Assembly (NCBI GenBank): GCA_050485905.1
Contig: JBJHCH010000103.1
Span: 1-13,636, forward strand
DNA length: 13,636 nucleotides
Direction: 5' to 3'
Source: JAWLCA01 sp050485905
GTDB taxonomy: Bacteria > Pseudomonadota > Alphaproteobacteria > Rhodobacterales > Rhodobacteraceae
In this document: positions 7,301 to 13,636 of the stretch, one piece after another
How the letters are laid out: each line of letters opens with the position of its first letter
How positions within the stretch are numbered: position 1 is the stretch's first letter
The notes under the pieces: generated by a model
Databases searched by the model: none
Told to the model about the DNA's origin: nothing
Seen by the model: the letters and a program-made list of their open reading frames with translations, nothing else
Program-made: the position numbers and the translations under genes

Positions 7301-9828
7301 TGCGGATCGTGCCGCGCGCGGCCGGCGTGGCGCTGATCACGGTCATGTCGAACCGGCTGATCGACATGCGCGCGGTCGCGGTGGCCGAGGGCGAGACTGT
7401 GATCGACCTGCCGGTAACCGACGACTGGGGGGCGGGGGCCTATGTCGCGGCCTCGGTCCTGCGGCCTATGGATGTGGCGGCAGGGCGGAACCCTGCCCGC
7501 GCGCTGGGGCTGGCCCATGCCGCCATCGACCCCGGCGAGCGTCACCTGACCGTCAGCTTCGACGTTGCGGCCGAGGCCGAGCCGCGCGAACCCCTGCCGG
7601 TCGCCCTGCGCGTGGATGGCGTGGCCGAGGGCGAGACCGCCTTTGCCACCATCGCCGCGATCGATCTGGGTATCCTGAACATGACCGGATTTGCCTCACC
7701 CGACCCGGCGGGCCATTATTTCGGCCAGCGCCGGCTGGGCGTCGGCATCCGCGACCTTTACGGCCGGCTGATCGACGGCATGACCGGCGCGATGGGCACC
7801 GTCCGCTCGGGCGGCGACGCGGCGATCGCGCAGCGGCAGGGCAACCCGCCGACCGAGGAACTTGTCGTCTTCTTCGCCGGTCCGCTGACGGTCGAGGCCG
7901 ACGGCTACGCGCGCACCGCTTTCGATCTGCCGTCGTTCAACGGCACAGTGCGGCTGATGGCGGTGGTCTGGTCCGACGGCGCCGTGGGGCAGGCGGCGCA
8001 GGACGTGCTGGTGCGCGACCCGGTGGTGGTGACGGCCAGCCTGCCGCGCTTCCTGACGCCGGGCGACGACAGCCGCCTGCTGCTGGAGATGACGCACGCC
8101 ACCGGCCCCGCGGGCCTTATGGCGTTGGAGGTTGCGGCCGATGGCCTGACCCTCGGCCCGGTTCCGGCAGAGATCGAACTGGCAGAGGGCGCCACCGCGC
8201 GGCTTACGATCCCGGTCAGCGCCGACCACCCCGGAGTGCACGGGCTGACCGTCACGCTGACCACGCCCGATGGCCGGCGGCTGGAGAAACCGCTGACCCT
8301 GCCGGTAACCGTGCCGGACCCGGAACTGTCGCGCACCACCCAACTGACGCTCGATCCCGGTCAGGCGTTCACATTCGATTCCAATGCCTTCGCCGGACTT
8401 CTTCCACAAACCGCCCGCGCGACGCTTGCCATCGGGCCGGTCGCGCGGCTGGACGTGCCGGGCCTGCTGGCGATGCTGGATACCTATCCCTACGGCTGCT
8501 CGGAACAGATCGCCAGCCGCGCGCTGCCGCTGCTCTATCTGTCCGATGTGGCCCGCGCGCTGGGGATGGAGCGTGACGCGACGCTGGGCGCACGCATCGA
8601 CGCGGCCATCGACGGCGTGCTGCTGAATCAGGCCAGCAACGGCGCCTTCGGCCTGTGGCGCGCGGGCGCGGGGGATCTGTGGCTCGATGCCTATCTGACC
8701 GATTTCCTGACGCGGGCGAAACGGGCGGGCCATACCGTGCCCGATACCGCCCTGCGGCCGGCGCTGGCGAACCTGCAGAACCGGGTGAACCTGACGCCGC
8801 AGAATTTCGACGATGATGGCTCTGGGCTGGCCTATGCGCTTTATATCCTGGCCCGTGAGGGCGCGGCCACCATCGGCGATTTGCGTTATTTCTCAGATGT
8901 GAAGGGGGATGACTTCACAACACCGCTGGGGGCCGCCCAGCTTGGCGCGGCGTTGGCGCAATATGGCGAGCAGTCGCGCGCCGATGCGATGTTCGCCCGC
9001 GCCGGCCGATTGCTGGATGGCCCCGACCCCGACCGGCGCCTGTGGCGGGCCGATTACGGCACGCCACTGCGCGATGCGGCGGGGATGCTGACGCTGGCGG
9101 TCGAGGCCGGGTCGCAGGCGCTGGACCGCGAGCGCGTGGCCGACCGCCTGACGGGCCGCGACACCGCCCGGCCGCTGTCCACGCAAGAGGCTGCCTGGTC
9201 GCTTCTGGCCGCCCATGCGCTGCTCGATCCCGGCAGCGTGCCGGGCGTCACGCTGGACGGCGCGGCAATCGACGGCCCTCTGGTGCGCCTGTTCGAGGAT
9301 GGCGCCACGCGGGTGATCCGCAACGACGGCCCCGCGCAGGTGACGCTGACCGTGACGACCCTGGGCGTGCCGTCCGAGCCAGAGCCGGCCTCCGGCGCTG
9401 GCTACACCATAACCCGACAGCATTATTCGATGGAGGGGCAGCCAGTTACGCTGGAAAGTGCAAGTGCGGGGGAGCGGATCGTCACCGTGCTGGAGGTGAC
9501 GCCGGTGGAGCGGGCAGAGGCGCGGCTGATGGTCGATGACCCGCTGCCCGCGGGGTTCGAGATCGACAACCCCAACATCCTGCGCGGCGGTGACATCCGC
9601 GCGCTGGACTGGCTGGCCGCGCTGGGCGATGTGGAACATGCCGAGTTCCGGCAGGACCGTTTCTTGGCGGCGGTGGACTGGCGGTCGAGCGATGGCTTCC
9701 GGCTGGCCTATGTGATGCGCGCGGTCACGCCGGGCAGCTATCACCACGCGGCGGCCAGCGTCGAGGACATGTATCGCCCTGACCGGCGCGCCCGCACGGC
9801 GACGGGGCGCACCATCGTGACCGAGTGA
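4390..9828 (+). CDS. Periplasmic alpha-2-macroglobulin family protease inhibitor with N-terminal PAN/apple-like domain
   Basis: This 1812-residue bacterial alpha-2-macroglobulin is expected to act in the periplasm. A protease cuts its bait region, a buried thioester reacts with it, and the protease is trapped. A signal peptide (1-23) is followed by a likely signal peptidase I site, AVA-QD. Cys14 does not sit in a lipobox, so lipid anchoring is not predicted. Residues about 35-90 hold four cysteines (59, 63, 69, 81) in a PAN/apple-like pattern. An alpha-helical, TPR-like part follows (about 100-230). An MG2-type domain starts near 598 (VDVFLTTDRGAYRTGETVHV), and the core A2M domain near 1178 (FDLPSFNGTVRLMAVVWSDG). 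The thioester motif is YPYGCSEQ with Cys1370 and Gln1373, which keeps the essential CxEQ spacing. Then come the helical thioester domain and a C-terminal MG10-like domain. The gene overlaps pbpC by GTGA. It is the yfhM-type (thioester, pbpC-linked) form by context. Confidence 0.95.
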   Translation: MIRPMFLFLVSTLCLLMPPLAVAQDASGPIPDRRLVIQPDVDFYGGDLQALYNSSYAGCQRTCLLDPRCQAYTFNSRSNACFPKMGSDDPRPFAGALSGRVIDTAPEVLARATARRADLGFLYPGELLQARAEAEGMADRHVTGDATVDALQARAAVARATGDVAGALAALGATLNLTDAAQDWIDYARLIDAQPADEGYQRRENRSRALLAAINGYLRSETPLQQADALVVMADMLEPDGRGRQALSALRLAQEILPRESLVGRLETAIERHGFRIVETRVENDLARPRICAEFSEDLAASVDFTPFVQLNAPGLAVEAEGRALCVEGVEHGQTYATTFRAGLPAADGQTMARAFSLDFYIRDRSPAVRFPGRAYVLPRGADMALPVQTVNTDRLDLALRRVSDRNLIQSIRNDWFGRSLDNWQDENFARNVAEEIWIGTAEVSRELNRDVTTRLPLGEAAGPLEPGLYVLKASIPGQNPWDSTPAMQWFVVSDLGMTTLSGVDGLHVFVRSLGTAEAKADVTLRLVSRSNRVLGEAVTDADGYAVFPPGLSRGTGGAEAALVVAEQGEVDMAFLSLTDPEFDLSDRGVEGREPAPPVDVFLTTDRGAYRTGETVHVTALARDGQARAIAGLPLTARLMRPDGMEYSRALSSSDVAGGHVFALPIDDRAPRGVWRLEVLADPDAPPLRSATLLVEDFLPERIDFDLTLAEGPLSLTDSPAITLDARYLFGAPGADLAIEGEVALRAAANLPGFPGYRFGRHDAPFATVFEPLPRGIRTDDQGRAELIATLPQITDPGRPLELVAAVRVAEGSGRPVERRVTRPVAPAAPVIGLRPTFDDVVAEGDEARFSVIAVGPDLAATAMPARWTLNRIETRYQWYQMYGDWMWEPFTTRARVAEGTVDLTADGPAEIAAPVAWGQYELVVEGAGSAVTSMTFYAGWYAPADTSTTPDMLDLSLDRPAYAPGDTARLRIVPRAAGVALITVMSNRLIDMRAVAVAEGETVIDLPVTDDWGAGAYVAASVLRPMDVAAGRNPARALGLAHAAIDPGERHLTVSFDVAAEAEPREPLPVALRVDGVAEGETAFATIAAIDLGILNMTGFASPDPAGHYFGQRRLGVGIRDLYGRLIDGMTGAMGTVRSGGDAAIAQRQGNPPTEELVVFFAGPLTVEADGYARTAFDLPSFNGTVRLMAVVWSDGAVGQAAQDVLVRDPVVVTASLPRFLTPGDDSRLLLEMTHATGPAGLMALEVAADGLTLGPVPAEIELAEGATARLTIPVSADHPGVHGLTVTLTTPDGRRLEKPLTLPVTVPDPELSRTTQLTLDPGQAFTFDSNAFAGLLPQTARATLAIGPVARLDVPGLLAMLDTYPYGCSEQIASRALPLLYLSDVARALGMERDATLGARIDAAIDGVLLNQASNGAFGLWRAGAGDLWLDAYLTDFLTRAKRAGHTVPDTALRPALANLQNRVNLTPQNFDDDGSGLAYALYILAREGAATIGDLRYFSDVKGDDFTTPLGAAQLGAALAQYGEQSRADAMFARAGRLLDGPDPDRRLWRADYGTPLRDAAGMLTLAVEAGSQALDRERVADRLTGRDTARPLSTQEAAWSLLAAHALLDPGSVPGVTLDGAAIDGPLVRLFEDGATRVIRNDGPAQVTLTVTTLGVPSEPEPASGAGYTITRQHYSMEGQPVTLESASAGERIVTVLEVTPVERAEARLMVDDPLPAGFEIDNPNILRGGDIRALDWLAALGDVEHAEFRQDRFLAAVDWRSSDGFRLAYVMRAVTPGSYHHAAASVEDMYRPDRRARTATGRTIVTE

Positions 9829-11837
9829 GCGCGCGGAGGATCCTGCTGCTGGCAGCGGGCCTGTGGCTCGCCGCGCTGGGGCGGGACGGGTTCGACGACT
9901 GGATCGACCAGACCCACCTGCCGCCGCTGACCGTGGCGACGGGGGTGGAGGTGCTAGCCCGCGACGACACGCTGCTGCGCGCCTATACGGTCGAGGACGG
10001 GCGCTGGCGGCTGGCCGTCAACCCGCTGCGCGTCGATCCGGATTATCTAGAAATGCTCGTGGCTTACGAGGACAAGCGGTTCCGCGATCACCGCGGCGTC
10101 GATGCCCGTGCGCTGCTGCGGGCGGGGGTGCAGGCGCTGCGCGCGGGGCGGGTCGTGTCCGGCGGATCGACCCTGACGATGCAGGTCGCCCGGCTGCTGG
10201 AGGGTGGCGGGACGGGGCAGATGGCGGGCAAGCTGCGGCAGATGCGCGTCGCGCTGGCGCTGGAGCGGCTTCTGTCGAAGGACGAGATTCTGGCTCTTTA
10301 TCTGCATCTTGCGCCCTTCGGCGGCAATGTCGAAGGGGTGCGGGCGGCCAGCCTGACTTGGTTTGGCAAGGAGCCGCGGCGGCTGACCGAGGCCGAGGCG
10401 GCGATGCTGGTCGCGCTGCCGCAGGCGCCCGAGGCGCGGCGGCCGGACCGCGCGCCCGACCGCGCGCGGGCGGCGCGGGATGCGGTGCTGGACCGGATGC
10501 AGGCGGCGGGGCTGGTCGATCCGCGCCGGGCGACCTTGGCAAGAACCGAGCCGATCCCGATGGAAAGGCGCGATTTTCCGGCCCTGGCCCCGCATCTGGC
10601 CGACCGGCTGCGCGCCGCCGATCCGCTGCGGCAGACCCATCGCACCACCATCGACGCGCGGTTGCAGGCGGCGTTGGAGCGGCTGGCCGGAGAGGCGGTG
10701 GCGGATCGGGAGCGGCGGTTGTCGGCGGCGATTGTGGTGGCGGATCACGGCACGGGAGAGATCCTCGCCTCGGTCGGCGCGGCGGGCTGGGGGGATGCGG
10801 ACCGGCAGGGTTTTGTCGATATGACACAGGCGCTTAGATCGCCAGGTTCAACCTTGAAGCCGCTGGTCTATGCGCTGGCCTTTGACGACGGGCTGGCCCA
10901 TCCGGAAACGCTGATCGAGGACCGGCCGACGGCCTTCGGCAGCTACGCGCCGCAGAATTTCGACCGGCAGTTCCGGGGTACGGTGCGGCTGCGCGAGGCG
11001 CTGCAACTGTCGCTCAACATCCCCGTGGTGGCGCTGACCGAGGCACTGGGACCGGCGCGGCTGATGGCGGCGCTCCGGCGCGCGGGGGTGCGGGTAGAGG
11101 TGCCGGGCGGTGCCCCCGGACTGGCCGTTGCGCTGGGGGGCGCAGGTGTCAGCCTGGAGGGGATTGTTCAATTATATTCGGCACTTGCCAACGGTGGTGT
11201 GGCCGTTCCACTGCATGTTTCGGGGGCCGCGGGCGCGCCGCTTCGGGTGGTTGGCGAACGGGCGGCCTGGGCGGTTTCGGACATCCTCGCTTCCGGTCAG
11301 GCGCTGCCGGGATGGCCCCGGGTGGCGTGGAAGACGGGCACCAGCTACGGGCATCGGGATGCGCTGGCGGTGGGGTATGACGGGCGGCATGTGGTGGGGG
11401 TTTGGCTGGGGCGGGCGGACGGGACGCCGGTGCCGGGGGCGTTCGGGGCGGATCTGGCGCTGCCGGTGCTGGCGCAGGCGTTCGGGCGGCTGAAGCCGGG
11501 GCCGGAGCCTTTGCGGCCTCCGCCAGAGGATGCGCTGATCGTGGGGACGGCGGAACTTCCCCAGCGTTTGCAACGGTTTGGCGGGCGCGGGCCGGGCGGA
11601 GAGGCGTTCGAAGTGGCGTTTCCGCCCGATGGTGCGGTGGTGGAGGCCGAGGACGGGCTGCTGGTGCGGGTGCGGGGTGGCGCGGGGCCGTTCACATGGC
11701 TGGCGGACGGACGGCCGTTTGTGCTGCAAGGCATTGACCGGGAAGCGTTTCTTGAGGCGCTCGGCCCCGGTTTCGTGACCCTTTCAGTGATCGATTCAGC
11801 GGGAAATTCGGCCCGTTCGCGGGTCCAGTTGCGCTAG
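9825..11837 (+). CDS. pbpC: Penicillin-binding protein 1C, bifunctional transglycosylase/transpeptidase
   Basis: This 670-residue class A PBP of the PBP1C type polymerises and may crosslink peptidoglycan at the outer face of the inner membrane. A single N-terminal membrane anchor (about 4-19) leads into a GT51 domain with AYEDKRF (Glu82 probable catalytic base), GGSTLTMQ (113-120) and SKDEILALYLHLAPFGGNVEG (151-171). The transpeptidase domain has Ser342-Thr-Leu-Lys345, SLN (396-398) and KTGT (503-506), so all three penicillin-binding motifs are intact. The C-terminal part (about 581-670) matches the small beta-rich PBP1C-specific domain. It is somewhat shorter than the E. coli protein of about 770 residues. 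The GTG start overlaps the A2M stop (GTGA), with no good Shine-Dalgarno site, so translation is probably coupled. Context supports a role in wall repair alongside A2M. The second half uses G-ending codons heavily, unlike the C-ending A2M gene. Confidence 0.95.
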   Translation: MSARRILLLAAGLWLAALGRDGFDDWIDQTHLPPLTVATGVEVLARDDTLLRAYTVEDGRWRLAVNPLRVDPDYLEMLVAYEDKRFRDHRGVDARALLRAGVQALRAGRVVSGGSTLTMQVARLLEGGGTGQMAGKLRQMRVALALERLLSKDEILALYLHLAPFGGNVEGVRAASLTWFGKEPRRLTEAEAAMLVALPQAPEARRPDRAPDRARAARDAVLDRMQAAGLVDPRRATLARTEPIPMERRDFPALAPHLADRLRAADPLRQTHRTTIDARLQAALERLAGEAVADRERRLSAAIVVADHGTGEILASVGAAGWGDADRQGFVDMTQALRSPGSTLKPLVYALAFDDGLAHPETLIEDRPTAFGSYAPQNFDRQFRGTVRLREALQLSLNIPVVALTEALGPARLMAALRRAGVRVEVPGGAPGLAVALGGAGVSLEGIVQLYSALANGGVAVPLHVSGAAGAPLRVVGERAAWAVSDILASGQALPGWPRVAWKTGTSYGHRDALAVGYDGRHVVGVWLGRADGTPVPGAFGADLALPVLAQAFGRLKPGPEPLRPPPEDALIVGTAELPQRLQRFGGRGPGGEAFEVAFPPDGAVVEAEDGLLVRVRGGAGPFTWLADGRPFVLQGIDREAFLEALGPGFVTLSVIDSAGNSARSRVQLR

Positions 11838-11843
11838 GACAGA

Positions 11844-11893
11844 TTGTATCCAAGCGTATACAGGCGGATCCAATTGGATCCAACGGGATACAA
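11844..11893. repeat. Five 10-bp-phased GKATMC units (array cluster 1)
   Basis: The self-complementary hexamer GKATMC occurs at 11846 (GTATCC), 11856 (GTATAC), 11866 (GGATCC), 11876 (GGATCC) and 11886 (GGATAC), with starts exactly 10 bp apart. Most units are followed by AA. The third and fourth units together form a 16-bp perfect palindrome (11866-11881). The outer arms TTGTATCC (11844-11851) and GGATACAA (11886-11893) are also complementary. Ten-bp spacing puts all units on one face of the DNA helix. The function is unknown. Confidence 0.85.
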
Positions 11894-11908
11894 AATCAGG
11901 GCGGATTC

Positions 11909-11938
11909 TTGTATCCAAGCGTATACGCTTGGATACAA
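11909..11938. repeat. Three phased GKATMC units forming a perfect 30-bp palindrome (array cluster 2)
   Basis: Three more 10-bp units have cores GTATCC (11911), GTATAC (11921) and GGATAC (11931). Together they are a perfect 30-bp dyad centred between 11923 and 11924. The first 18 bases repeat 11844-11861 exactly. As RNA it would fold into a 13-bp stem with a UAUA loop. It is followed by two short T-runs (GTTTTC, TGTTTT) but no continuous U-tract, so a role as pbpC terminator is possible but not well supported. Confidence 0.9.
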
Positions 11939-12002
11939 TCCGGGGTTTTCGGGCTGTTTTGGCGGGGTGCCGAAGGGGGCTGGTGGCGGCTGAATCGGGG
12001 GG

Positions 12003-12159
12003 CCGCGGATCACGTCCGTGGTGTCGTGGGATTGCGGTCGAGGGGGTGTGTTCTGTGCGCGGCCCGGCGCGGGAGCCGGGGGTGTCGTGGGGTTGCGGCT
12101 GGGGTGGTGCTTTGTGGCGCGAGGCCCCGGATCACGTCCGGGGCGTCTTGGGGGTAGCA
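12003..12159. repeat. Three degenerate tandem repeat units, 61-bp period, each with a hairpin
   Basis: Each unit has a GC-rich hairpin followed by a G-rich segment. The hairpins are at 12003-12021 (7-bp stem with one G-T pair), 12063-12080 (6-bp perfect stem) and 12124-12144 (8-bp perfect stem, TCACG loop). The following segment is GTGTCGTGGGATTGCGG at 12021 and GTGTCGTGGGGTTGCGG at 12082. A decayed version starts at 12143, again 61 bp on. The first and third hairpins share the core CGGATCACGTCCG. They resemble the short dispersed intergenic palindromes of the form CCGGATCA(A/C)GTCCGG that I associate with alphaproteobacterial genomes. The third hairpin lies 34 bp past the metal-sensor stop codon and may mark the ECF operon's transcript end. 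Confidence 0.7.
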
Positions 12160-12178
12160 GCCGCCGGGGGCGGGTCGG

Positions 12179-12685
12179 TCAGTCCGCGTCGGTGCGGGGG
12201 GCGCGGCGGGGGCGGGTCAGGCGCTCTTCCAGGCGGTCGGCAAAGGCGGCGCGGTCGGCGGCGGTCATTCCGGCCAGATGGTCCACCAGCAGGCCCTGGC
12301 CGAGGTCGAAGCCGCGCGACATGCGGGCGCGCTGTTCGGCAAGCTGGGCGCGGACGGCGTCGGCGTCGAACGGCTCGGCGCGCAGCGCGGCCAGAAGGGC
12401 GGCCTGGCCCTGGGCCTGTTCGGCGCGGATGCCGCGCAATTCGCCCGCCTGTTCGCGGAAGGCGCGGCGCAGGGCGCGGCGATCCTCTGGCTCCAGCGCG
12501 GCGGTGAGCGGGCCGAGGTGCAGGGCGCGGACGGAGGGGCCGCGCGGATCGCCGGTCATGCGCTTGATCGCGGTGCCCGCCACCAGCCCGATGACGGCGA
12601 GGTTCAGCGCCAGCGAGGCGATCAGCGTCCAGCGCATCCAGCCGGGCGCGCGGGACCTCGGGGCGGCGGGGGGCAGGTCGGTCAT
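12179..12685 (-). CDS. Membrane-anchored periplasmic protein, heavy-metal-sensor/CpxP-Spy-like
   Basis: This 168-residue protein has one N-terminal membrane helix (about 17-39) and a periplasmic, charged, alpha-helical remainder. It fits the "periplasmic heavy metal sensor" (Metal_resist) group related to CpxP/Spy/ZraP. Helical segments with LTxxQ-like starts are seen at LEPEDRRALRRAF (64-76) and MTAADRAAFADRL (140-152). It has no cysteine and only two histidines (56 and 136), so the family name should not be read as proof of metal binding. A chaperone-like or signalling role in the periplasm is equally possible. It is the last gene of the ECF operon, starting 3 bases after the stop of the preceding gene (TGAgcgATG), which implies translational coupling. 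It may tune the sigma/anti-sigma pair. Confidence 0.78.
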   Translation of the reverse strand: MTDLPPAAPRSRAPGWMRWTLIASLALNLAVIGLVAGTAIKRMTGDPRGPSVRALHLGPLTAALEPEDRRALRRAFREQAGELRGIRAEQAQGQAALLAALRAEPFDADAVRAQLAEQRARMSRGFDLGQGLLVDHLAGMTAADRAAFADRLEERLTRPRRAPRTDAD

Positions 12686-12688
12686 CGC

Positions 12689-13039
12689 TCAGCCCTCGAT
12701 CCAGATGTCGTCGGCCAGCGCGTAAAGCTCCGACAGGTCCAGTTCCACCGCATCGCCCAGCACGCTGCCCGTCAGTTCGGCCAGCGGCGCGGGCGGGGCG
12801 ACGCCGATCCACAGCCCGGCGACTCCGGCGGCGGCCAGCCCGGCGAGCGGGCGCCAGCCGCCGAGTGCGGCGGTAAAGGCGGCGACCCAAGCGGCGGGGC
12901 CTGCCGCGCGGCGCCCCGGTTGCAGCCGTTCGGCATCGGCGGCGATGCGCGCGGCGAGGTCGGCGGGCAGGCCGGGGGTGCGCGCGGCCCGGAAGTACGG
13001 GGCGAGCAGGTCGTCGGTATCGTCGTGCCGGTCAGTCAT
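12689..13039 (-). CDS. Small one-helix membrane protein, probable anti-sigma factor
   Basis: This 116-residue protein has a polar N-terminal part (1-61) with DDTDDLLAPYFRAARTPGLPADLAARI, one membrane helix (about 62-81) and a short acidic C-terminal tail ending DDIWIEG. Topology would place the N-terminal region in the cytoplasm, able to bind a sigma factor. No zinc-binding HxxxCxxC motif is present, so it is not a ZAS-type anti-sigma factor. Its start overlaps the last 8 bases of the ECF sigma gene (ATGACTGA), and the metal-sensor-like gene follows 3 bases later. The anti-sigma role is inferred from this position and topology and not from a recognised domain. Confidence 0.7.
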   Translation of the reverse strand: MTDRHDDTDDLLAPYFRAARTPGLPADLAARIAADAERLQPGRRAAGPAAWVAAFTAALGGWRPLAGLAAAGVAGLWIGVAPPAPLAELTGSVLGDAVELDLSELYALADDIWIEG

Positions 13040-13613
13040 CGGTATATCCCAGTTCTTCGCGCCGCCCGGACAGCCGGGCGGCCAGCGCGCGCTTGCCGCG
13101 CGCGGTCAGGCTTTCCACCGCCTCTACCCCCAGATCCATGATCTGCGCGATCTCGGGGTTCGACAGCCCCTCGATATGGCGCAGCACCACGGCCTGGCGC
13201 TGGCGGTCGGGCAGGGCGGTCAGCGCCGCCTGCAATGCGGCCTCGCGGTCCGCGGCGATCATCGTGGCGACCGCGCCCGGCGCATCGTCGGGCGGTTCGT
13301 CCACCATGTCCAGCGCCACCGCGCGGCGTTTGCGCAGCCGGTCGGTGCAGAGGTTCGCCGCCACCCGGAAGGCCCAGGTCGAAACCTGCGCCTGCCCATC
13401 CTGCCAATCGGGCGCGATGCGCCAGAGCCGCAGCATGGTTTCCTGCGTCACATCCTCTGCCTCGGCCGCGTCCGACAGCATCCGGGCGGAAAAGCCGAGG
13501 ATGCGGGGACCGAGCCGCGCGGTCAGGATGCGCGCCGCGGCGAGGTCGCCGCGGGCGTAGCGCGCCAGAAGCGCGGCGTCGGATATGTCGCCCGCAGGCG
13601 GAGCCTTGGTCAT
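13032..13613 (-). CDS. RNA polymerase sigma factor, ECF (sigma70 group 4) type
   Basis: This complete 193-residue ECF sigma factor directs RNA polymerase to a specific stress regulon. Region 2 spans about 14-97 and includes AEAEDVTQETMLRLW (50-64; region 2.2) and VSTWAFRVAANLCTDRLRKR (77-96; regions 2.3-2.4, promoter melting and -10 recognition). A Pro/Asp-rich linker (about 100-120) follows. Region 4 (about 127-182) contains LPDRQRQAVVLRHIEGLSNPEIAQIMDLG, with the helix-turn-helix that reads the -35 element. AAGG lies 5 bases upstream of the ATG. Only 23 bases remain upstream to the window edge, so its promoter cannot be judged. It leads a compact three-gene operon with overlapping or nearly overlapping genes, typical of a sigma factor made together with its regulators. 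The stress it senses is unknown, though the partners suggest the envelope. Confidence 0.94.
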   Translation of the reverse strand: MTKAPPAGDISDAALLARYARGDLAAARILTARLGPRILGFSARMLSDAAEAEDVTQETMLRLWRIAPDWQDGQAQVSTWAFRVAANLCTDRLRKRRAVALDMVDEPPDDAPGAVATMIAADREAALQAALTALPDRQRQAVVLRHIEGLSNPEIAQIMDLGVEAVESLTARGKRALAARLSGRREELGYTDD

Positions 13614-13636
13614 GCCGGCCTTGCCCTAGCGCGGAA

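Larger units (their letters stand above)
11838..12178. other. Convergent intergenic region rich in repeats and palindromes
   Basis: This 341-bp gap between the converging pbpC and ECF operon ends has no plausible gene: the open frames across it are low-complexity Gly/Arg-rich shadows. Its left part (11838-11940) is visibly AT-richer than its surroundings and carries the phased hexamer array. Its right part (11941-12178) is very G-rich on the plus strand and carries three hairpins. No clean terminator with a T-run is visible for either operon. Confidence 0.8.

Noticed and set aside
11844..11938. CRISPR array, XerCD dif site or ParB parS site
   Set aside because: The repeats are 10 bp with no spacers, and neither the dif layout nor the parS consensus TGTTTCACGTGAAACA is present.
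11909..11960. Classical intrinsic terminator for pbpC
   Set aside because: The stem is long but there is no continuous T-run directly after it on either strand, so termination is only a possibility.
11909..12507. Open frames across the convergent gap
   Set aside because: They are Gly/Arg-rich, have no ribosome sites, and mostly run over the hairpin repeats or antisense to the metal-sensor-like gene.

Overview
The window is a GC-rich, densely packed stretch of chromosome. Gene content, codon use and protein style suggest an alphaproteobacterium, probably of the Rhodobacteraceae (Paracoccus/Rhodobacter type). This placement is an inference from the proteins, because there is no rRNA or other marker in the window. 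No tRNA, rRNA, insertion sequence, phage gene or CRISPR array was seen.

Layout. At the left edge, on the minus strand, lie a yggT-type membrane protein gene and, 7 bases downstream, the first 353 codons of the helicase gene recQ, which runs off the edge. Divergent from them is a hotdog-fold thioesterase-like gene (+). It converges with a large hybrid sensor histidine kinase gene (-), and the two stop codons share one CTAG. From a 156-bp divergent intergenic region the plus strand then carries a two-gene unit: an 1812-residue periplasmic alpha-2-macroglobulin (A2M) with an N-terminal PAN/apple-like domain, and pbpC (penicillin-binding protein 1C), joined by a GTGA start/stop overlap. At the right edge a minus-strand operon encodes an ECF sigma factor, a small one-helix membrane protein that is probably its anti-sigma factor, and an anchored periplasmic protein of the CpxP/Spy/heavy-metal-sensor type.

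How the genes work together. A2M plus PBP1C is the classic bacterial pairing: A2M traps foreign proteases that enter the periplasm, and PBP1C is thought to repair the peptidoglycan at the breach. The ECF operon is also an envelope-sensing unit. The neighbouring kinase is soluble and has two receiver domains but no HPt domain, so it needs partners encoded elsewhere. Nothing in the sequence proves that it controls A2M.

The most unusual part is the non-coding region between the convergent pbpC and ECF operon ends (11838-12178). It holds eight copies of a self-complementary hexamer GKATMC, set exactly 10 bp apart within two clusters (five and three copies). The second cluster forms a perfect 30-bp palindrome. 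Next to it lie three GC-rich hairpins in a repeat with a 61-bp period. A second unusual element is a GGCT tetranucleotide repeat just upstream of the A2M ribosome binding site.
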